A DNA stretch of 64,000 nt from DATAUD01 sp035511075 (GCA_035511075.1 DATKFW010000131.1:62001-126000), one strand, 5' to 3'. Positions 42,133 through 51,249 are shown, counted from the first letter of the stretch. Numbers and translations are program-made. Notes: a model not told the origin generated them from the letters alone.

Positions 42133-42228
42133 CGTATGACAATTTTCGGGAGGGCGGAGCGCCGCGACGCCCCGATTATATTTGGGACTCGCGGCGCTCG
42201 CCCCTCCCGGAAACCATCGGTTATAAGT
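42133..42228. repeat. GC-rich intergenic repeat, copy 3 (hairpin)
   Basis: The left arm GGGAGGGCGGAGCGCCGCGA and an inverted right arm (CGCGGCGCTCGCCCCTCCC) enclose an AT-rich spacer, giving a long hairpin. The core equals that of copies 1 and 2, and GGAAACCATCG after the right arm is shared with copy 2. The 49-base tail of copies 1 and 2 is absent. It lies between the LysE-type gene and nuoA, ending 54 bases before the nuoA start. Confidence 0.85.
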
Positions 42229-42281
42229 GTGGAAACATTCCCGCCTTGCCAAGCGGCGGCGGGCCGTCTAACTTTTTTGCG

Positions 42282-42674
42282 ATGGACGCGTCCAACTCGC
42301 AGTTGATGCAATATATACCGGTGGTGCTGCTGGGGATCGTCGCCGTGGGCTTTGCCCTCGGCACGCTTGTACTTTCCGTCCTTATAGGGAAGCGCGCCCG
42401 GCGTACGCGTGTCAAGGATACGGCTTATGAATGCGGCATGTTGCCGGTCGGGGAGGGGAACACGCGGCTTTCGGTGAAATTCTACCTGGTGGCGATGCTT
42501 TTTATTCTGTTTGATATCGAGGTGGTGTTTCTTTATCCGTGGGCGGTGAACTTCCGTCAGATGCTCTCCGAAGACCCCGGACTGATCCTGGGATCAATGG
42601 TCTGCTTCATGCTTATTCTCTTCATCGGCTACCTCTATGCTTTGAAGAAAGACGCATTTGATTGGAAACATTAG
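42282..42674 (+). CDS. nuoA: NADH-quinone oxidoreductase subunit A
   Basis: This 130-residue membrane subunit shows the NuoA signature YECGMLPVGEGNTRLSVKFY followed by LVAMLFILFDIEVVFLYPWA. ATG 42282 gives a normal length; an upstream ATG at 42246 lies in the repeat-side DNA. It is part of the proton-pumping arm of complex I. Unusually it is separated from nuoB to nuoN by about 7.3 kb containing unrelated genes on both strands. Confidence 0.95.
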   Translation: MDASNSQLMQYIPVVLLGIVAVGFALGTLVLSVLIGKRARRTRVKDTAYECGMLPVGEGNTRLSVKFYLVAMLFILFDIEVVFLYPWAVNFRQMLSEDPGLILGSMVCFMLILFIGYLYALKKDAFDWKH

Positions 42675-42698
42675 AACCCATCTGATGAACAGGGGACG

Positions 42699-44135
42699 GT
42701 GAGCTCTCCAACCATTCGCTTCGGCACCGCGGGCTGGCGCGCTCTGATCGCGCGGGATTTTACCTTCGGCAACGTTCACCTGGCCAGCCAGGCCGTGGCC
42801 GAGTATCTCAAAGCCGAGCGGGCCAACCCGCAATCCGATATTCACGGACGCCGGCCCAATGTCATTATCGCTTATGACTGCCGCTTTCTGGGGCGCCAAT
42901 TCGCGCTGGCCGCGGCGGAAGTTTTCACGGCCAACGGAGTGACTCCCTTGCTCTGCAATCGCGATACTCCCACACCGGTGCTGGCCTTTACCATCCGCAA
43001 ACGCAAAGCCGTCGGCGGCGTAAATATCACGGCCAGCCATAATCCGCCGGAATACTCGGGGTTCAAATTTTCCCGGCACGACGGGGCCGGCGCGCCGCCC
43101 GAAGTCACCCGGCAGATGGAGGAAACCATCGCCCGCCTGCAACGGCAAAACTGGAGTTTTAACGCAGGCATTATAGGCACGTTCGAATGCAAAACTATTG
43201 ATCCGCGGGCCGAATATTTCAGGCAAATCCGGAGGCTGGTCGATTTTTCGACGATCAAGAAGGCGCGTTTGAAAATCGGCGTCGATTTGATGCACGGTTG
43301 CGGGCATGGCTATTTGGACGCGCTGCTCGAGGAGGCGGGGGCGGCGTTGACCGTGCTCCACGACGATCCCAACCCGCTCTTCGGCGGCCATCCGCCCGAA
43401 CCGGCGGCAGCGCATTTGACCGGGTTGACCGCGCTGGCGCGCGCCGGAAAAGTCCGACTCGGATTGGCGACCGATGGCGACGCGGATCGATTCGGCGTGA
43501 TCGATTGCGACGGCACGTGGATTACACCCAACCAGGTCCTGGCTTTGACGCTCTATCACCTGGCCAAACATCGGGGCTGGAAGGGCGCGGCCGTGCGCAC
43601 GGTGGTGACCAGCCATCAGGTCGATGCCGTGGCGGCCCGCTTTGGGGTCAGGGTCCATGAAGTGCCGGTGGGTTTCAAATACATCGGCGCGATCATGGAA
43701 CGCGAGCCGGTCATCGTCGGCGGCGAGGAGTCCGGCGGCTTGAGCGTGCGGGGCCACGTGCCGGAAAAAGACGGCATCCTGGCCTGTTTGCTGATGGCGG
43801 AATTGGTTGCGGCGTCGGGCAAATCGCTCGGAGCGATTCTCAAGGAGATCACGAAACTTGGCGGGGACTTTTTCACCGATCGGATCAATATTCATATTGA
43901 CCCGGCCAAAAGGGAAGACTTGTTGTCCCGGTTGTCTGGCGGCGTGGCAAAAATCGGCGCTTTTCCCGTGGAAAAGCGGATCACCATGGACGGTTTCAAA
44001 TTTATCCTGGCCGATGGCCAGTGGGTTGCGTTTCGCGCCAGCGGGACGGAGCCGGTGTTCCGCTGCTACATTGAAGCGCGCTCAAAGCGGAATCTCGAAC
44101 CGTTGCGCGCCGCCTGCCGCGCGCTGCTGGCCTGA
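42699..44135 (+). CDS. Phosphoglucomutase/phosphomannomutase
   Basis: A 478-residue alpha-D-phosphohexomutase with all four family loops: phosphoserine loop NITASHNPPEYSG (Ser at about 112), metal loop ATDGDADRFGVID, sugar-binding loop GGEESGGLSV, and phosphate loop FRASGTEPVFRCYIE. It interconverts hexose-1- and hexose-6-phosphates. The GTG start follows a good ribosome site (AGGGGACG). It lies 24 bases after nuoA and may share its transcript. Glucose or mannose preference cannot be read from the sequence. Confidence 0.93.
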   Translation: MSSPTIRFGTAGWRALIARDFTFGNVHLASQAVAEYLKAERANPQSDIHGRRPNVIIAYDCRFLGRQFALAAAEVFTANGVTPLLCNRDTPTPVLAFTIRKRKAVGGVNITASHNPPEYSGFKFSRHDGAGAPPEVTRQMEETIARLQRQNWSFNAGIIGTFECKTIDPRAEYFRQIRRLVDFSTIKKARLKIGVDLMHGCGHGYLDALLEEAGAALTVLHDDPNPLFGGHPPEPAAAHLTGLTALARAGKVRLGLATDGDADRFGVIDCDGTWITPNQVLALTLYHLAKHRGWKGAAVRTVVTSHQVDAVAARFGVRVHEVPVGFKYIGAIMEREPVIVGGEESGGLSVRGHVPEKDGILACLLMAELVAASGKSLGAILKEITKLGGDFFTDRINIHIDPAKREDLLSRLSGGVAKIGAFPVEKRITMDGFKFILADGQWVAFRASGTEPVFRCYIEARSKRNLEPLRAACRALLA

Positions 44136-44170
44136 AGGGCAGTTAATTGCAGGCCGTAGCGGGGCGCCGA

Positions 44171-45853
44171 TCAGGGCACTTCCCGCGCCGCGGCGCCTTC
44201 GCCTTCGATGTGGACTTGTTTGTAGCCGCCCTTGGACCGGAAATAGATGAGGATGCACAGGAGCAGGAATGCCTGGAACAACGGGATCACAGCGGTAATC
44301 CGCATGGCCATCTTGCTGCCGTGCAATTCGGCGGCGGTCACTATTGGTGCGTCCTGGGCAGCCGTGGCTTTGGCGCCCGCCCACCAGGCGCTCAACTTGG
44401 CGATGTTGGGATCGCTTTGATTTTGCTTGGCCAAATCCGCGCCATTATCGTCAAGCACGCCAACTTTCGAACCGTCGAGACCCGTTGTTTGGAAAAACAA
44501 AAACGTATTGGGGGCTTCCGCCTGGTATCGTTTGAAAACTTCCGGGTTTTCCGACAGAAGTTTGGTGGCGGCGTGATTGTCCTGGTTGAACCCGATGCCC
44601 GGACCGCCCAGCAATCCCGCGCACAACATGCCGGCTCCGCCCATTGCGCCAATGGTGATCGCGCCGCCCTTCGGGAAGCGTTCCGAGACAACGGCCAAAA
44701 GCGTGGGCCACATGAAGGTTTTGCCGATGGCATAGACCGTGCCGGCCGCGACGCAGAATATCGCCGAGTCCGCGTGGCCGAGCAGCGTCAAGCCGATTGA
44801 AGCGAGAATCGTGCTGATTAACATCAATCCGAGCGGAGAAACCTTATGGATGATCGGGCCGGCAAAAAAGCGCAGGGCAAACATCCACCCCTGAATATAA
44901 ACGAACACCAGAAGGCCCTTTTGCGGCGAAACCAGAATGGCGCCGGTGATCTTGCTGACCCACGAATCCGTGCCCAGTTCGACATATCCCTGCATCGAAT
45001 GAATCAGCAGGAGCAGGACCATGAGGAAGTATCCCGGCGAAAATTTCGTCACCATCCCAAAAGCCAGTAACAAAACGCCGCCTCCCACCCAACCCAGATA
45101 ATCGGGAAGCCCCAACCCGCCCGCAAGGTCGTGCAACCACAGCGCCAGCAGGAAACAGAGAATCAGCGCCCCGCCCATGCCGAGTTCCTTGAGCATGTCG
45201 GTATACTTCACGCCGTGTTCTTTGGCCTCGGATTTCGGGAATTTCTGGCCAAAAAGCATGATGCCGTAAAGGGCGACGGGAATCAGGAACAGGCACATCT
45301 GAATTTGCCAGGCGACCGGAGTGGCGCCGCCCGACATGAAGTAGGAAGCCAGCGCGCCGAGAATCAATCCGCCCGGCCAGCCGGCATGCAGAATATTCAG
45401 GTAATGGGCCTTCTTTTTTGGAAAGAGCGACGCCACCAGGGGATTGGCGACGCCTTCGCAGAGTCCGTTGCCCATCGCAAAGAGAAACATTCCCACGATC
45501 AAACAATGAAGCGCCGCCGGTTTGCCGCCCGATGCAAAAGCCATCCCGGCTCCCAGGGTCACGATGGCCGACAACCCATGAAGCACAAACGCGCTGAACA
45601 TCAAGGTGCCGTAGCCAACTTTGTCCGCGATGAGGCTGGAAAGAATGATGATCACGCCGAAACCGGTCAATCCTCCCCCGGTGATCAGGCCCAATTCCGT
45701 ATTGGTGAAACCGTATTGCTGCGCCCACTGCCCAAGAATGCCCCCGCGGACGGCGAAGCCGACGCCCTCAGCCAGAATGGCCATAAAGCCCGCCCATAAA
45801 AGGCGGTGGGAGTGAATGTTAGGGGCGACGGATGGGGATGGGCTCTCGTTCAT
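44171..45853 (-). CDS. Major facilitator superfamily transporter
   Basis: A 560-residue protein with about 12-14 hydrophobic segments, starting LLWAGFMAILAEGVGFAVRG. Other segments are MFLFAMGNGLCEGVANPLVA, ILHAGWPGGLILGALA and TVYAIGKTFMWPTLLAVVSE. A soluble loop of about 90 residues (NQDNHAATKLLSENPEVFKR) lies before the last helix. The closest general type is the sugar/nucleoside MFS proteins common in Verrucomicrobiota and Planctomycetota. Substrate unknown. Three TGCGCA-type sites lie upstream of its start. Confidence 0.85.
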   Translation of the reverse strand: MNESPSPSVAPNIHSHRLLWAGFMAILAEGVGFAVRGGILGQWAQQYGFTNTELGLITGGGLTGFGVIIILSSLIADKVGYGTLMFSAFVLHGLSAIVTLGAGMAFASGGKPAALHCLIVGMFLFAMGNGLCEGVANPLVASLFPKKKAHYLNILHAGWPGGLILGALASYFMSGGATPVAWQIQMCLFLIPVALYGIMLFGQKFPKSEAKEHGVKYTDMLKELGMGGALILCFLLALWLHDLAGGLGLPDYLGWVGGGVLLLAFGMVTKFSPGYFLMVLLLLIHSMQGYVELGTDSWVSKITGAILVSPQKGLLVFVYIQGWMFALRFFAGPIIHKVSPLGLMLISTILASIGLTLLGHADSAIFCVAAGTVYAIGKTFMWPTLLAVVSERFPKGGAITIGAMGGAGMLCAGLLGGPGIGFNQDNHAATKLLSENPEVFKRYQAEAPNTFLFFQTTGLDGSKVGVLDDNGADLAKQNQSDPNIAKLSAWWAGAKATAAQDAPIVTAAELHGSKMAMRITAVIPLFQAFLLLCILIYFRSKGGYKQVHIEGEGAAAREVP

Positions 45854-45976
45854 GATTGTGTTTGACTATACGGCAATGCGGCAATCAGACCGTCTGCGCG
45901 GAAAAATGTCAATCGTGATTTGCGAAGCGGCCCGGCTTTGGATGTGGTTAAGAATGGGAGACAAGCATACAACTCA

Positions 45977-46011
45977 TTGCGCAACGAAATGCGCAAATGA
46001 TTGCGCGCAAT
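45977..46011. promoter_or_regulatory. Cluster of TGCGCA sites upstream of the MFS gene
   Basis: Within 35 bases occur TTGCGCAA (45977-45984), TGCGCAAA (45990-45997) and the perfect palindrome ATTGCGCGCAAT (46000-46011), spaced by about 12 bases. They lie 124-158 bases before the start of the MFS gene. This pattern suggests cooperative binding by a repressor or activator; the binding protein is unknown. Confidence 0.35.
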
Positions 46012-46042
46012 CCGAATGGCCCGTTGGCGACGGCCGAGGGGC

Positions 46043-46603
46043 TTATTTGAAGACGACCTCGCTCGAGGGGTCCTGCTCGTATGTGACTTCGTGGCCGGCG
46101 ACCCATTGTCCATTCTTGAGGTATTCCGCTTTGACGTGAAATTTGCCGTCGGGCTGGATTTCACTCGTCCCGCGAACTTCAGTTACACCGTCGGCGTCGC
46201 CGCTGACCTGTTCGCTGGTCACGATGTGGCCTTCCCTGCTCTGGAGGGTGCCTGTGGTCATGAATCCTTCGGTGGTGAAGTAGTAATAGGCGATGGTCTG
46301 TTTTTTATCATCCCAGATGAACATGGTCTCGCCGCCGTAGGCTCCATTATTGATCGAATGGACCTGGCGCACAGCCTGGCCATTGAGGGCGCGTTCCCAG
46401 TGTTGGACATCCACTATGGGTTTGTCCGGCTTGGAGCCCTTGAAGGTACCCTTCCAGGTTTTGCCCAGAAGCGGCTCGAGCGGAGCCAGATGGGGATTGA
46501 GTGAGGGGTTTTCGGCCCCGGCGACGGCAAAAGCCGTCACCACAAAGGCCGCGAGAACGGCCGTTTTTCGTTTTTTCATGGGTTGAATTGTTTTGTGGTT
46601 CAT
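46043..46603 (-). CDS. Small secreted lipocalin/DUF1579-like protein
   Basis: A 186-residue protein with a signal peptide (KKRKTAVLAAFVVTAFAVAG) and a body with LAPLEPLLGKTWKGTFKGSK, VQHWERALNGQAVRQVHSIN and GGETMFIWDDKKQTIAYYYF. This is the pattern of the DUF1579-like lipocalin-fold proteins. Starts at 46666, 46615, 46603 and 46579 are all in frame. The first overlaps the upstream AraC stop in an ATGA next to a strong AGGAGG, so translation may be coupled even if the true start is lower. It is probably in an operon with the AraC-type gene. Confidence 0.65.
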   Translation of the reverse strand: MNHKTIQPMKKRKTAVLAAFVVTAFAVAGAENPSLNPHLAPLEPLLGKTWKGTFKGSKPDKPIVDVQHWERALNGQAVRQVHSINNGAYGGETMFIWDDKKQTIAYYYFTTEGFMTTGTLQSREGHIVTSEQVSGDADGVTEVRGTSEIQPDGKFHVKAEYLKNGQWVAGHEVTYEQDPSSEVVFK

Positions 46604-46662
46604 GGCGGCGTTCATTTTGCACGTTCCCATTGGATTGTATTGGAAAAATTTCACCTCCCTCC

Positions 46663-47496
46663 TCAATCGGCGGCCCGGATGAAATTCCAGTCGGGATCGA
46701 ACCGCTGGTCCAGATAAGCCGTTGGATTGAACCCGGCGAAAGAGACGAAATCCTTGACGAAATGCGCCTGGTCAAAGTATCCGCAACTACAGGCCACATC
46801 CGCCCAGTTGACCGTCTTTTGAGACTGAATGCGCCTGAGGACCTCCTGAAAGCGTCGAATGCGGCAAAAGAGTTTGGGCGTCAGCCCGACTTCGCGGCGG
46901 AATTGTTCGATGAATTGCTTGTGGCTCACGCCCAGATCGTGCGAAACGGCGGCGATGCTTTGCAAATGCGGCTCGCGCATGAATTGGCCGATGGCCCAAG
47001 AGACACCCCTGTTCCCACCCGGTTTGGCGCCGGCGGCGGCCAGCCGATTCAGGAGCATTTGCTCGAACACCCCGAACTTGCCTCGCGCATCCGGCGCCGC
47101 CAGGAGCCGCTCGCGCCATTCCCAGATGCCTGCACCCCATAGGGCGTCCACCTCGACCACCTGCCGGCAAAGTTCGCCCGCGGGCGGAACGAGAAATCTG
47201 GCCGCGCCGCCGGGTTTGAAATGCGCGCCGATCATCGATGAGCGGGGCAGCGCGTCGATAATCAGAAACTCCTCGTGGGCTCCGGAAAGCCAGCCGCGCT
47301 TGAAGGAATTAAATCGGCCCGCATTGTCCCGATCATAAAGCTTTCGCGGACGATCCTCGAGATTGAACATCAGGTCGAAGGCGCCTTGGGGCAAAACATG
47401 CTCGCGGTCGTGGTCGGGCTGAAAGTCGTCATAGTACCACAGCCACTCGACATGCTGTCCCAAAGGCGGACTGGGAATGTGCCGGTAAACGCTCAT
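46663..47496 (-). CDS. AraC-family transcriptional regulator
   Basis: A 277-residue regulator (ATG 47496; a further ATG at 47532 is in frame). The N-terminal domain (VEWLWYYDDFQPDHDREHVL, SSMIGAHFKPGGAARFL) is the cupin-like DUF6597-type sensor. The C-terminus carries two helix-turn-helix units, IAAVSHDLGVSHKQFIEQFR and DVACSCGYFDQAHFVKDFVS. It probably regulates the adjacent secreted protein gene, with which it overlaps by 4 bases at the longest start. Confidence 0.88.
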   Translation of the reverse strand: MSVYRHIPSPPLGQHVEWLWYYDDFQPDHDREHVLPQGAFDLMFNLEDRPRKLYDRDNAGRFNSFKRGWLSGAHEEFLIIDALPRSSMIGAHFKPGGAARFLVPPAGELCRQVVEVDALWGAGIWEWRERLLAAPDARGKFGVFEQMLLNRLAAAGAKPGGNRGVSWAIGQFMREPHLQSIAAVSHDLGVSHKQFIEQFRREVGLTPKLFCRIRRFQEVLRRIQSQKTVNWADVACSCGYFDQAHFVKDFVSFAGFNPTAYLDQRFDPDWNFIRAAD

Positions 47497-47649
47497 GGCG
47501 GTCTGCGCGCAACCATTCGCAGACAAGTTCAATTCTCTGCCAGATTGGCGGCCGGGCGCAAGAGTTCTTTGCCTGGCTACACGGAGCTATTTCACTGGCG
47601 CCCGCGAACTGAATTTTGCGCCATTTTTGCCGCTCCCACGTCCCTTATT

Positions 47650-49062
47650 TCAAATTTCCCAACCCGCGCGATAACTTCCGCGAATGAGCTCTTCGGCCTC
47701 GGGGATATTGTTGACTCGAAGGTTTTCCGAGTCCCATTCGATCTTTTGGTTCAGCCGGATGGCCAGGTTGCCCAGAAGGACCCATTCGGTGAAAGGGCCG
47801 GATATATCGAAATTGGAGCATGCCGCCGGCCCGCCCTTGCAGGCGCGAATCCAGTCCAGGTGCGGCTCGTTGCCAGGCACGCGCGGAATGGTCTTGGGCG
47901 GGCGCTTGTAGTCGGCCATGCTGGATTCCGGGAGCAGTTGCGGTTTTGCGCCGTAAACGCCGCAAATGATCTTGCCTTTGTCACCTATAAAAAGCGCCCC
48001 GTTGCTGTCCAGTTCGGCCGCCTCCAACTCGGCGGGCTTTGGCGGTTTCTGGCCCGAATCATACCAGGTCAGCGCGCAGGGCGGCAAATCGCCGCGCGCC
48101 GGAAAGGAGTAACGGAGAATGGACATGACGGGCGGCATTTCGGGCACGCGTTCGGATGAGGAAACCAGTTCGACAGTGGTCGGAGGGCCGAGCTTCAAGG
48201 CCCATTGCGGACAATCCATGATGTGGCAAGCCATATCGCCCAGGGCGCCGCAGCCAAAATCCCACCATCCCCGCCAGGAAAACGGATGGTAAACGCCTTT
48301 GGCCAGACGGGTTTGCAGATCCTCGGGCCAAAGATGGAGATAAGGCCGTTCCGGCGCCGGGCCAAGCCAATTGTCCCAATTCAAATAGGAAGGCACCGGG
48401 TCGGAACCGGGGGGCCGGGTCGTGCCCTGCGCCCACCAACCCTTGGAGCGATCTGTCCAGCAATGGACTTCGGCGACATTTCCAATTGCGCCCGACCAGA
48501 TCATTTCGCAAAGCTGGCGGATGCCCTCCCCGGAGTGGCCCTGGTTGCCCATCTGGGTGGCCAAACCGTATTTGCGCGCGGCCAGAGTCATTTGGCGCGC
48601 CTCCCACACGGTGTGGGTCAGGGGCTTTTCAACATAAACATGTTTGCCGGCCCTCATGGCGCGCATCGCCGCGGGGGCATGGTGATGATCCGGTGTGGCG
48701 ACGGTCACCGCGTCGATGTTCGCCTCCTTGTCAAGCATCACGCGATAATCCGAGTAGGTCCTGGCGCCGGGATATTTCTTGAGCGCGTCTGCCAGGCTGT
48801 TGGCGTCCACATCGCACAACGCGACGATGTTCTCGCCCGAAACTCCTTCCAAATCCGCCGCCGCCCGACCCGCGGTGCCGATGCCGGCGATGTCGAGTTT
48901 CTCATTGGGCGATTTGAATTTTGGTCGCGTGGCGCAGGCCGGCAAACTGGCTGCCAGCGCTCCCGCCGCAAGCGCGGAAGTGTAGATAAAATGCCGCCGA
49001 CTGACATGCGGAGTGGAAATTTCGGACCGAACAACTTCAAAGGACGCTCTTTTTTTGGGCAT
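47650..49062 (-). CDS. Tat-exported Gfo/Idh/MocA oxidoreductase
   Basis: This 470-residue protein has a twin-arginine signal (VSRRHFIYTSALAAGALAAS) followed by ASLPACATRP; the Cys could be a lipobox. The NAD-binding Rossmann start is LDIAGIGTAGRAAADLEG, with the family segment VATPDHHHAPAAMRAMRAGK and the catalytic Lys in HVYVEKPLTHTV. The C-terminal domain includes MGNQGHSGEGIRQLCEMIWS. Such exported oxidoreductases act on sugars or their derivatives with bound NAD; the substrate here is unknown. ATG 49062 keeps a short basic leader before the Tat motif. Confidence 0.9.
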   Translation of the reverse strand: MPKKRASFEVVRSEISTPHVSRRHFIYTSALAAGALAASLPACATRPKFKSPNEKLDIAGIGTAGRAAADLEGVSGENIVALCDVDANSLADALKKYPGARTYSDYRVMLDKEANIDAVTVATPDHHHAPAAMRAMRAGKHVYVEKPLTHTVWEARQMTLAARKYGLATQMGNQGHSGEGIRQLCEMIWSGAIGNVAEVHCWTDRSKGWWAQGTTRPPGSDPVPSYLNWDNWLGPAPERPYLHLWPEDLQTRLAKGVYHPFSWRGWWDFGCGALGDMACHIMDCPQWALKLGPPTTVELVSSSERVPEMPPVMSILRYSFPARGDLPPCALTWYDSGQKPPKPAELEAAELDSNGALFIGDKGKIICGVYGAKPQLLPESSMADYKRPPKTIPRVPGNEPHLDWIRACKGGPAACSNFDISGPFTEWVLLGNLAIRLNQKIEWDSENLRVNNIPEAEELIRGSYRAGWEI

Positions 49063-49245
49063 ACACTGTTTTAGTACCTGAACGGGAGATGGAGACAAGC
49101 GACTTTTTCCGGCGGTGGAGCAACCGGGCGCACCTTGACGCTGCTCCGGCGTGCCGGGATGTCAGATTTCGACAAGGCGGGGGAATCGCTCGAGGCAATT
49201 AATTCGGTTGTTGAGACGTTGCTTCGCGTATGATAGTTTACAGGC

Positions 49246-49446
49246 GTGAGCAAGCTCGATGAAATTGAGGCGGCAGCGGAAGCGCTGGCCCCGGAAGAGA
49301 AACAGGAACTAATGCTGTTTCTCGCGACCCGGTTGCGCGGGCAAGGACTCCCGATGCCTGAACCACGAAAGTTTTCCCGCGACCAGATGGCGGTGTGGAT
49401 CGCGGAAGATGAAGCCGACATGCGCCGCTTTGAGCAAGGCAAGTGA
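49246..49446 (+). CDS. Antitoxin of a PIN-type toxin pair
   Basis: A 66-residue acidic protein (GTG start) reading MSKLDEIEAAAEALAPEEKQ and ending ADMRRFEQGK. It looks like the short helical antitoxins that precede PIN toxins. Its stop overlaps the toxin start in a GTGA. It is likely to neutralise the next product and repress the operon. Confidence 0.65.
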   Translation: MSKLDEIEAAAEALAPEEKQELMLFLATRLRGQGLPMPEPRKFSRDQMAVWIAEDEADMRRFEQGK

Positions 49447-49862
49447 GGCTGTTTCCGGACACCAGTGTCCTCCTGGCCGCCTGCGGCTCGATGACCGGTG
49501 CTTCTCGCGAAATCTTTCGCCGCGCATCGGCCAATGGTTGGGTGCTGGTCACGACCCCTTATGTAATTGAAGAGGTGCTTCGGAACCTCCCGGATTTCCC
49601 GCCATCCGCAAGCGCGAATTGGGCGCGGTTGCGGCCCAGCCTGCTGGTAATGGAGGACGTGCTCACGCTCGGGCTGCCCGTGGTATTCCCCGCCGGAAAA
49701 GATAAGCCGATTCTCTTCAGCGCTCTGGCCTGGGCTGACGTTCTCCTGACGCTCGACTGGGCCGACTTCGGGGGATTGATGAAGAAGCCGTTTTACGGCC
49801 TGGCCGTACTCAAGCCCGGCCAATTCCTTGAGCGTGAACGAGCGGCCGGGAGGCTTCTGTAG
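49443..49862 (+). CDS. PIN-domain toxin (VapC-like)
   Basis: A 139-residue PIN-domain protein. It begins MRLFPDTSVLLAACGSMTGA, where the first Asp is the catalytic metal ligand. VTTPYVIEEVLRNLPDF holds the expected Glu, and SALAWADVLLTLDWADFGGL supplies the late Asp residues. PIN toxins cleave RNA. It is translationally coupled to the antitoxin. It lies immediately upstream of nuoB, so part of the nuo operon could be read through from this promoter. Confidence 0.8.
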   Translation: MRLFPDTSVLLAACGSMTGASREIFRRASANGWVLVTTPYVIEEVLRNLPDFPPSASANWARLRPSLLVMEDVLTLGLPVVFPAGKDKPILFSALAWADVLLTLDWADFGGLMKKPFYGLAVLKPGQFLERERAAGRLL

Positions 49863-49978
49863 GTCGACGCAAGACGCGCAAAGGCCTTGGAGGCGGTCCT
49901 TGTGAAAAAAAGCACAAAGTGCTTGCCTCACTTTCTTTTCGGATGTTTATTGAATCGTCGGTTTTCGACAAACGCAGC

Positions 49979-50485
49979 ATGCAGACGACAACAGAAATCG
50001 GCTACAATTCCAAGATTGAGGGCGACGTGGTCCACACGCGATTGGATTCGGCGATCAACTGGTTCCGCAAGAATTCACTGTGGCCGATGCCGATGGGGCT
50101 GGCTTGCTGCGCCATTGAGTTGATGGCCGCCGGCGCCAGCCGATTCGACATCGCCCGATTTGGGTCGGAGGTCATGCGTTTTTCCCCCCGGCAATCCGAT
50201 GTGATGATCGTGGCTGGGACGGTGACTTATAAGATGGCGACAGCGGTGCAGAGGATTTACCAACAGATGGCCGAACCGAAATGGGTCATCGCGATGGGAG
50301 CTTGCGCCTCGACGGGCGGGATGTACCGAAGTTATGCGGTGTTACAAGGGGTCGACGGGATCATCCCGGTTGATGTTTATGTGTCCGGATGCCCGCCGCG
50401 CCCGGAGGCGCTGCTGGATGCGTTGATTAAACTGCAAGGAAAGGTGGCCAAAGAGCCGTTTCTTGCGCTGCAAAGACGGGCCTGA
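49979..50485 (+). CDS. nuoB: NADH-quinone oxidoreductase subunit B
   Basis: This 168-residue protein carries the N2 iron-sulphur cluster ligands: the tandem Cys in MGLACCAIELMAAG, WVIAMGACASTGG, and VDVYVSGCPPRPEALLDALI. Starts at 49919, 49943 and 49979 are in frame; 49979 (MQTTTEIGYN) gives a normal NuoB length. It belongs to the quinone-reducing connecting arm of complex I. It is the first gene of the main nuo run. Confidence 0.95.
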   Translation: MQTTTEIGYNSKIEGDVVHTRLDSAINWFRKNSLWPMPMGLACCAIELMAAGASRFDIARFGSEVMRFSPRQSDVMIVAGTVTYKMATAVQRIYQQMAEPKWVIAMGACASTGGMYRSYAVLQGVDGIIPVDVYVSGCPPRPEALLDALIKLQGKVAKEPFLALQRRA

Positions 50486-50514
50486 AGGGTCCGCCGAAGG
50501 GTTGTTGAATTTCC

Positions 50515-51192
50515 ATGACCGCCCGCGAACTTGCGCAACAGTTGAAGGCACGGTTTGGAGACTTGATCTCCGAGCCGGTGGAGTTCCGGGGCGAAATCAC
50601 CGTCACGCTCACCGACGCGGAATGCATCGCCGAAGTGTGCGAATTTGCCAAGAAAGAATTGGGCTTCGATTACCTGGTGGACATCACCAGCGTCGATAAT
50701 TACGGAACGGACCCCCGCTGGACGGTCCTCTATCACCTTTACGGCTACGGCCATCGTTGCGCGGTGCGGATCAAGACGGGAGTGGGCGAGGAAAAATCGG
50801 AATTGCCGACTGTGACGGGTGTTTGGCGGACCGCCGACTGGCACGAACGGGAGGTATTTGACATGATGGGAATCATCTTTCGGAATCACCCGGATTTGCG
50901 GAGGATTTTGATGTGGGACGGATATCCGTATTATCCGTTGCGCAAGGATTTTCCGCTGGCTGGCAAGCCGACGAGCATCCCGGAGGTGGCCTTTACGGAG
51001 TCGGCGCCGCTGGAAGGCGGTCCGTTTGTGACGATCGCCGGGGGCAATAGCGCCACTGCGCGCGAGCCGCGAGTGCGGCTGCCGCAGACCGACGACGTCG
51101 AACTCAACGCGCGGCTGGAACGGCGGCGTGACATCAAGGATAACCACGGCCACTCGCACGGGCCGGGCACGATTGAGAAAGGCAAGACGTAA
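50515..51192 (+). CDS. nuoC: NADH-quinone oxidoreductase subunit C
   Basis: A 225-residue subunit with the NuoC/30-kDa signature WHEREVFDMMGIIFRNHPDL followed by RRILMWDGYPYYPLRKDFPL. It is an arm subunit that contacts NuoD and NuoB. The C-terminus is longer than the minimal NuoC and ends in a His-rich stretch (DNHGHSHGPGT). It starts 29 bases after nuoB. Confidence 0.94.
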   Translation: MTARELAQQLKARFGDLISEPVEFRGEITVTLTDAECIAEVCEFAKKELGFDYLVDITSVDNYGTDPRWTVLYHLYGYGHRCAVRIKTGVGEEKSELPTVTGVWRTADWHEREVFDMMGIIFRNHPDLRRILMWDGYPYYPLRKDFPLAGKPTSIPEVAFTESAPLEGGPFVTIAGGNSATAREPRVRLPQTDDVELNARLERRRDIKDNHGHSHGPGTIEKGKT

Positions 51193-51249
51193 CATGGGCG
51201 CGTTCACCGTCGGCTGTTTGATCCGCCTGGGCGGAAGGAATAGAGCGTT

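Noticed and set aside
49157..49218. Short frame ending VVETLLRV just before the PIN antitoxin
   Set aside because: It has no supported start or family match and is only about 20 codons from its first ATG; kept out as unprovable.
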